A stretch of 9,318 nucleotides of DNA from Paracoccaceae bacterium (GTDB taxonomy: Bacteria; Pseudomonadota; Alphaproteobacteria; Rhodobacterales; Rhodobacteraceae): NCBI GenBank assembly GCA_003565055.1, contig PXDM01000112.1, positions 1 through 9,318 on the forward strand. The letters run 5' to 3'. Shown here in pieces: positions 6,829 through 9,318 of the stretch. Below the pieces are notes generated by a model that had not been told where the DNA came from, did not search any database, and saw only the letters and a list, made by a program, of their open reading frames with translations. The translations under genes and the position numbers were made by a program. How positions within the stretch are numbered: position 1 is the first letter of the stretch; each line of letters begins with the position of its first letter.

Positions 6829-6844
6829 TACCCCATACGGGGGT
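6829..6844. promoter_or_regulatory. C/G-tract inverted repeat, CsoR-family-like operator candidate
   Basis: tacccc-atac-gggggt is an imperfect dyad in which accccat and cgggggt flank a short A/T centre. Operators of the CsoR/RcnR/FrmR/CstR family have this form: a C-tract and a G-tract separated by a few bases and bounded by A/T. It would lie at or just after the transcription start of the cytochrome c2-like gene. No such regulator is encoded in the window. Confidence 0.35.
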
Positions 6845-6897
6845 GAGATTCGGCCTGCACCGTCTGGGTCGAATGCCTCGGGAACAGGGAGACTTAC

Positions 6898-7320
6898 ATG
6901 TCGAAGCTAAAGACATTCGCATTTGCTGCGTTCTGCGCGGCGCCTTTCGCGGCTTTCGCGGAGCCCAGTGGTGATGCCTCGGAAGGGGAAGCCAATTTCC
7001 GCCAATGCGCGTCTTGCCACGGGGTGGTTGATCCGGATGGAACCGTGATCCATCGTCTTGCACCGACGGGGCCAAATCTCTGGGGCGTGGTTGGCCGTCA
7101 GGCCGGGGCCTATGAGGGCTATGCACGTTTTTCTAACGCGATTGTCGCTGCGGGCGAAGCGGGCACTGTCTGGGATGAAGAATCCTTCGTGGCCTTTGTC
7201 AACGACCCCAGCGGTTACTTGCGGGAGGTCACCGGGGATTCTCGGGCGCGCTCGAACATGAACCACCGGCTGCGCGGCTCTGCCGAAGACCTCTACGCCT
7301 ATCTCGCGCAGTATCAGTGA
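6898..7320 (+). CDS. Cytochrome c2-like class I monoheme cytochrome c, periplasmic
   Basis: This is a 140-aa soluble electron carrier of the cytochrome c2/c-550 family. A signal peptide covers residues 1-21 (cleavage after AFA). The heme site is CASCH at 37-41 (QCASCHGVVDPDGTVI), the sixth ligand is most likely Met121 in NMNHRLR, and the stretch TGPNLWGVVGRQAG followed by VWDEESF and VNDPSGYLREVTGD follows Rhodobacter cytochrome c2 closely. The start at 6898 has agggag six bases upstream. It is its own transcription unit between two strong terminators. Cytochrome c2-type proteins carry electrons from the bc1 complex to oxidases, reaction centres and cytochrome c peroxidase; the neighbouring peroxidase makes it a candidate electron donor, which is inference from position. 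The main cycA copy is usually elsewhere, so this may be an isoform. No symbol is given for that reason. Confidence 0.9.
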   Translation: MSKLKTFAFAAFCAAPFAAFAEPSGDASEGEANFRQCASCHGVVDPDGTVIHRLAPTGPNLWGVVGRQAGAYEGYARFSNAIVAAGEAGTVWDEESFVAFVNDPSGYLREVTGDSRARSNMNHRLRGSAEDLYAYLAQYQ

Positions 7321-7356
7321 CCTGATCTCTGAAAACAAAGTCGAATTTTCGGAAAC

Positions 7357-7390
7357 GCCCCATGAAAATGGGGCTTTTCTTTTTTCTTTT
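7357..7390 (+). terminator. Intrinsic terminator of the cytochrome c2-like gene
   Basis: gccccat (7357-7363) pairs perfectly with atggggc (7368-7374) across a gaaa tetraloop, followed by a long T-rich tail (ttttcttttttctttt, 7375-7390). This is a textbook intrinsic terminator, 36 bases after the stop codon. Confidence 0.95.
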
Positions 7391-7468
7391 AACGCTTTCG
7401 TAAGGGTCTGCATGGATGGATGGCGGGGTTGAGCTGCCCTCCAAAACCGATTCCAGGAGCCTTTGAGA

Positions 7469-8137
7469 ATGAATGCGATGTTGAAAGCCGCCGCGCTGGC
7501 GCTGATTGTCACCACACCTGCGCATGCACAGCAATTCGGGGATGGCCGGATGGGCCTTGGCCTCGGGGTGAGCACGCTTGGTGTAACCGGCGATATTTCT
7601 TACGAACTCGACCCCAGGCTGCAAGTGCGATTTCTGGCCGGAACAATGCGCTTTTCCGAAAGCGATACGTTCGAAGAAGGCGATTCACAGGGTGATTTTG
7701 ACGCCACATTTCGGGCTTTTGGGATCGGCCCCGTGATCGACTATCATCCTTTCGAGAACGGATGGCGCTTGTCCGGCGGGGCGCTGTTCTCCGAATACCG
7801 GCTCAGCGCTGAAGTGACCGGAGGCCTCTCCATTGACGGGGAGGACTATGAGAACGCAGACGTTCGCGCGCGCGTCCGGACCCGCAACCGCATCATGCCA
7901 AAACTGGCCGTCGGATATAGCGGATCGAACCTGTTCGGCTCACGCTTTGGTCTGTCCGTGGATGCCGGTGTCCTTTATGCCGGGGGTCTCAGGACACGGG
8001 TCAGGGATCGCAATAACGAGGTGCCGGATGATGACCTTGCCAAGCTGCGCGGCGACATTGACGACGCTATCCGCGATAACCTCGGTGCCGTCAGGGTTTT
8101 GCCATATGTCAGCGCAGGGCTCAGAATGAATTTCTGA
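7469..8137 (+). CDS. Outer-membrane beta-barrel protein, unassigned family
   Basis: I do not recognise a specific family. The 222-aa protein has a signal peptide (MLKAAALALIVTTPAHA, cleavage near residue 20). After it come alternating short segments typical of beta-barrel strands, such as GLGLGVSTLGVTGDISYEL, LQVRFLAGTMRF, and WRLSGGALFSEYRL. The last residue is phenylalanine (YVSAGLRMNF), the usual recognition signal for BAM-dependent outer-membrane insertion. The middle carries acidic and arginine-rich loops (RARVRTRNRI). It resembles the small OmpW/OmpA-barrel-like proteins often labelled hypothetical outer-membrane proteins in proteobacteria. The start at 7469 is chosen because aggag (7455-7459) lies nine bases upstream; a TTG six bases earlier and an ATG nine bases later are weaker choices. 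It has its own terminator-separated unit. It could be a structural barrel or a small pore; no function is claimed. Confidence 0.8.
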   Translation: MNAMLKAAALALIVTTPAHAQQFGDGRMGLGLGVSTLGVTGDISYELDPRLQVRFLAGTMRFSESDTFEEGDSQGDFDATFRAFGIGPVIDYHPFENGWRLSGGALFSEYRLSAEVTGGLSIDGEDYENADVRARVRTRNRIMPKLAVGYSGSNLFGSRFGLSVDAGVLYAGGLRTRVRDRNNEVPDDDLAKLRGDIDDAIRDNLGAVRVLPYVSAGLRMNF

Positions 8138-8156
8138 GCGCAGGAGGCGCGATTGG

Positions 8157-8178
8157 TCGGAGCTTTGGGAAGCTCCGA
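8157..8178. terminator. Hairpin between the convergent barrel gene and folC
   Basis: tcggagctt (8157-8165) pairs perfectly with aagctccga (8170-8178) around a tggg tetraloop. It sits in the 43-base gap between two convergent stop codons and could end transcripts from both sides. Neither side has a T-run, so termination efficiency is uncertain. Confidence 0.6.
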
Positions 8179-8180
8179 TC

Positions 8181-9318
8181 TCAATAACTACCCTTCCGCA
8201 GAACATGTCCGGCCAGATAGAGCGAGCCGCAGACAAGAACCTGAGCGCAGGGGTCCTGTGCTGCGATCGCCTCCAGGGCAGTCTCAAAGCTCTCTGCCTC
8301 TATCGCCGAAATACCAGTGGCTCTGGCTGCGCTGGCGGTCGCCGCGGCGCTCAGGGTCGCCGCTTCACCGGGAATCGAGACCGCGTAAAGGTGATGCGCG
8401 ACCTCAGCCAGTGGGCGCATGAAACCCGCCACATCCTTGGTGTTGAGCATCCCGCAAATGACCCAGACGCGGGCCACGCCCATCCCCGCGAGAGTTGCCG
8501 CGATGGCTTGACCCGCGGCAGGGTTATGGCCGCCATCAAGCCAGATGCGCCCCTGCGGCAGACGTGCGACCAGCGGCCCATGACGCAAGCGCTGCATGCG
8601 CGCAGGCCAGTTTGCGCGGGTCACTGCCGCCTCCGCGCCATCCCCGCGCCAGAGCGCACGTAGCCCCGCAAGGGCCATGCCGGCGTTCTCAATCTGATGC
8701 GGCCCCGCGAGATTGGGAAGCGGCAGATCGAGCAGCCCGTCTTCATCCTGATAAACCAGCCGCCCGTTCTCAGCGGCGACATGCCAGTGTTGGCCATGCA
8801 CCAACAAAGGTGCTCCGAGACGCGCGGCGCGCGCCTCGATCACCTCCAACGCAGCAGCGTCCTGCGGACCGACAACGCAAGGCACGCCGCGTTTCAGAAT
8901 CCCGGCCTTTTCGCCTGCGATTTCGGGCAATGTCTCGCCCAGATATTGCTGATGGTCGAGGCTGATGGGCGTGATCACGCAAAGCGCAGGCCGCTCAATC
9001 ACATTTGTCGCGTCCAACCGCCCACCAAGCCCGACCTCCAGCAAGGTGAAATCGGCAGGAGCGCGGGCGAAAGCGAGGAGCGCCGCGCATGTGGTGATCT
9101 CGAAATAGGTGATCGCTTCGGACCCGTTGGCCACCAGACATTCATCGAGCAAGGCACTCAGCGCCTCCTCGGAAATCAGCGTCCCGGCCAGACGAATGCG
9201 CTCATGAAACCGCGCCAGATGTGGCGAAGTATAGGCATGCACCTGCGCGCCCGTTTCTTCCAGCCCGGCGCGCAGCATTGCTTGCGTCGAGCCCTTGCCA
9301 TTCGTGCCCGCGATATGA
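8181..9318 (-). CDS. folC: Bifunctional folylpolyglutamate synthase/dihydrofolate synthase, 5'-truncated by window edge
   Basis: FolC joins L-glutamate to dihydropteroate and then extends the polyglutamate tail of folates, an ATP-dependent cytosolic Mur-ligase-type reaction. The visible 378 residues begin inside the P-loop (HIAGTNGKGST, codons near 9285-9317), so about 40 N-terminal residues are missing beyond the right edge; the ATG at 9276-9278 is internal. Further motifs are YTSPHLARFHERIR, LLEVGLGGRLDATN, the ISLDHQQYLG helix, GEKAGI with the lysine expected to be carbamylated, and LDGGHNPAAG (about 8520-8540) in the C-terminal glutamate-ligase domain. The end LVCGSLYLAGHVL is characteristic of FolC. 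It is convergent with the barrel-protein gene. In many alphaproteobacteria folC follows accD; that gene would lie outside this window. Confidence 0.96.
   Translation of the reverse strand, partial: HIAGTNGKGSTQAMLRAGLEETGAQVHAYTSPHLARFHERIRLAGTLISEEALSALLDECLVANGSEAITYFEITTCAALLAFARAPADFTLLEVGLGGRLDATNVIERPALCVITPISLDHQQYLGETLPEIAGEKAGILKRGVPCVVGPQDAAALEVIEARAARLGAPLLVHGQHWHVAAENGRLVYQDEDGLLDLPLPNLAGPHQIENAGMALAGLRALWRGDGAEAAVTRANWPARMQRLRHGPLVARLPQGRIWLDGGHNPAAGQAIAATLAGMGVARVWVICGMLNTKDVAGFMRPLAEVAHHLYAVSIPGEAATLSAAATASAARATGISAIEAESFETALEAIAAQDPCAQVLVCGSLYLAGHVLRKGSY

Overview
The window is GC-rich, densely coded bacterial chromosome, most likely from an alphaproteobacterium of the order Rhodobacterales. 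This rests on the protein types (a cytochrome c2-like carrier, a diheme peroxidase behind an FNR box, and FadH and FolC of alphaproteobacterial style) and on an intergenic element containing tttgcccaaatatcc, which I recall as common in that group. No phage, CRISPR, tRNA, rRNA or intact insertion sequence is visible. The genes look like ordinary housekeeping and stress genes.

Layout. Position 1 to 973 holds the 3' half of fadH (2,4-dienoyl-CoA reductase, plus strand, cut by the window edge). Next comes about 400 bp without a recognisable gene, opening with a long inverted repeat. An amidase-signature enzyme lies on the minus strand (1378-2712), divergent from a UbiH/UbiF-type FAD monooxygenase (2830-4062). 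The monooxygenase has a good promoter placed so that its transcript should begin at the start codon itself. It is followed by a hairpin, a secreted MsrA (4187-4822), a Rhodobacterales-type intergenic element, and a hotdog-fold acyl-CoA thioesterase of the THEM6-like group (5030-5560).

The most coherent part is 5560-7390. A perfect FNR box precedes a periplasmic diheme cytochrome c peroxidase (5697-6683), which ends in a strong intrinsic terminator. A cytochrome c2-like monoheme carrier (6898-7320) follows under its own control region and ends in a second strong terminator. The pair makes sense as a peroxide-reducing enzyme and its possible electron donor, but they are separately transcribed and may be regulated by different signals: oxygen for the peroxidase, and possibly a C/G-tract CsoR-family operator for the carrier. 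Periplasmic MsrA would add repair of oxidised methionine in the same compartment.

The window closes with an unassigned outer-membrane beta-barrel protein (7469-8137) and, convergent to it, folC on the minus strand (8181 to the right edge, N-terminus missing). I found no clear undescribed multi-gene system. The observations most worth checking are the leaderless promoter, the FNR box geometry, the CsoR-like operator and the inverted-repeat region after fadH.
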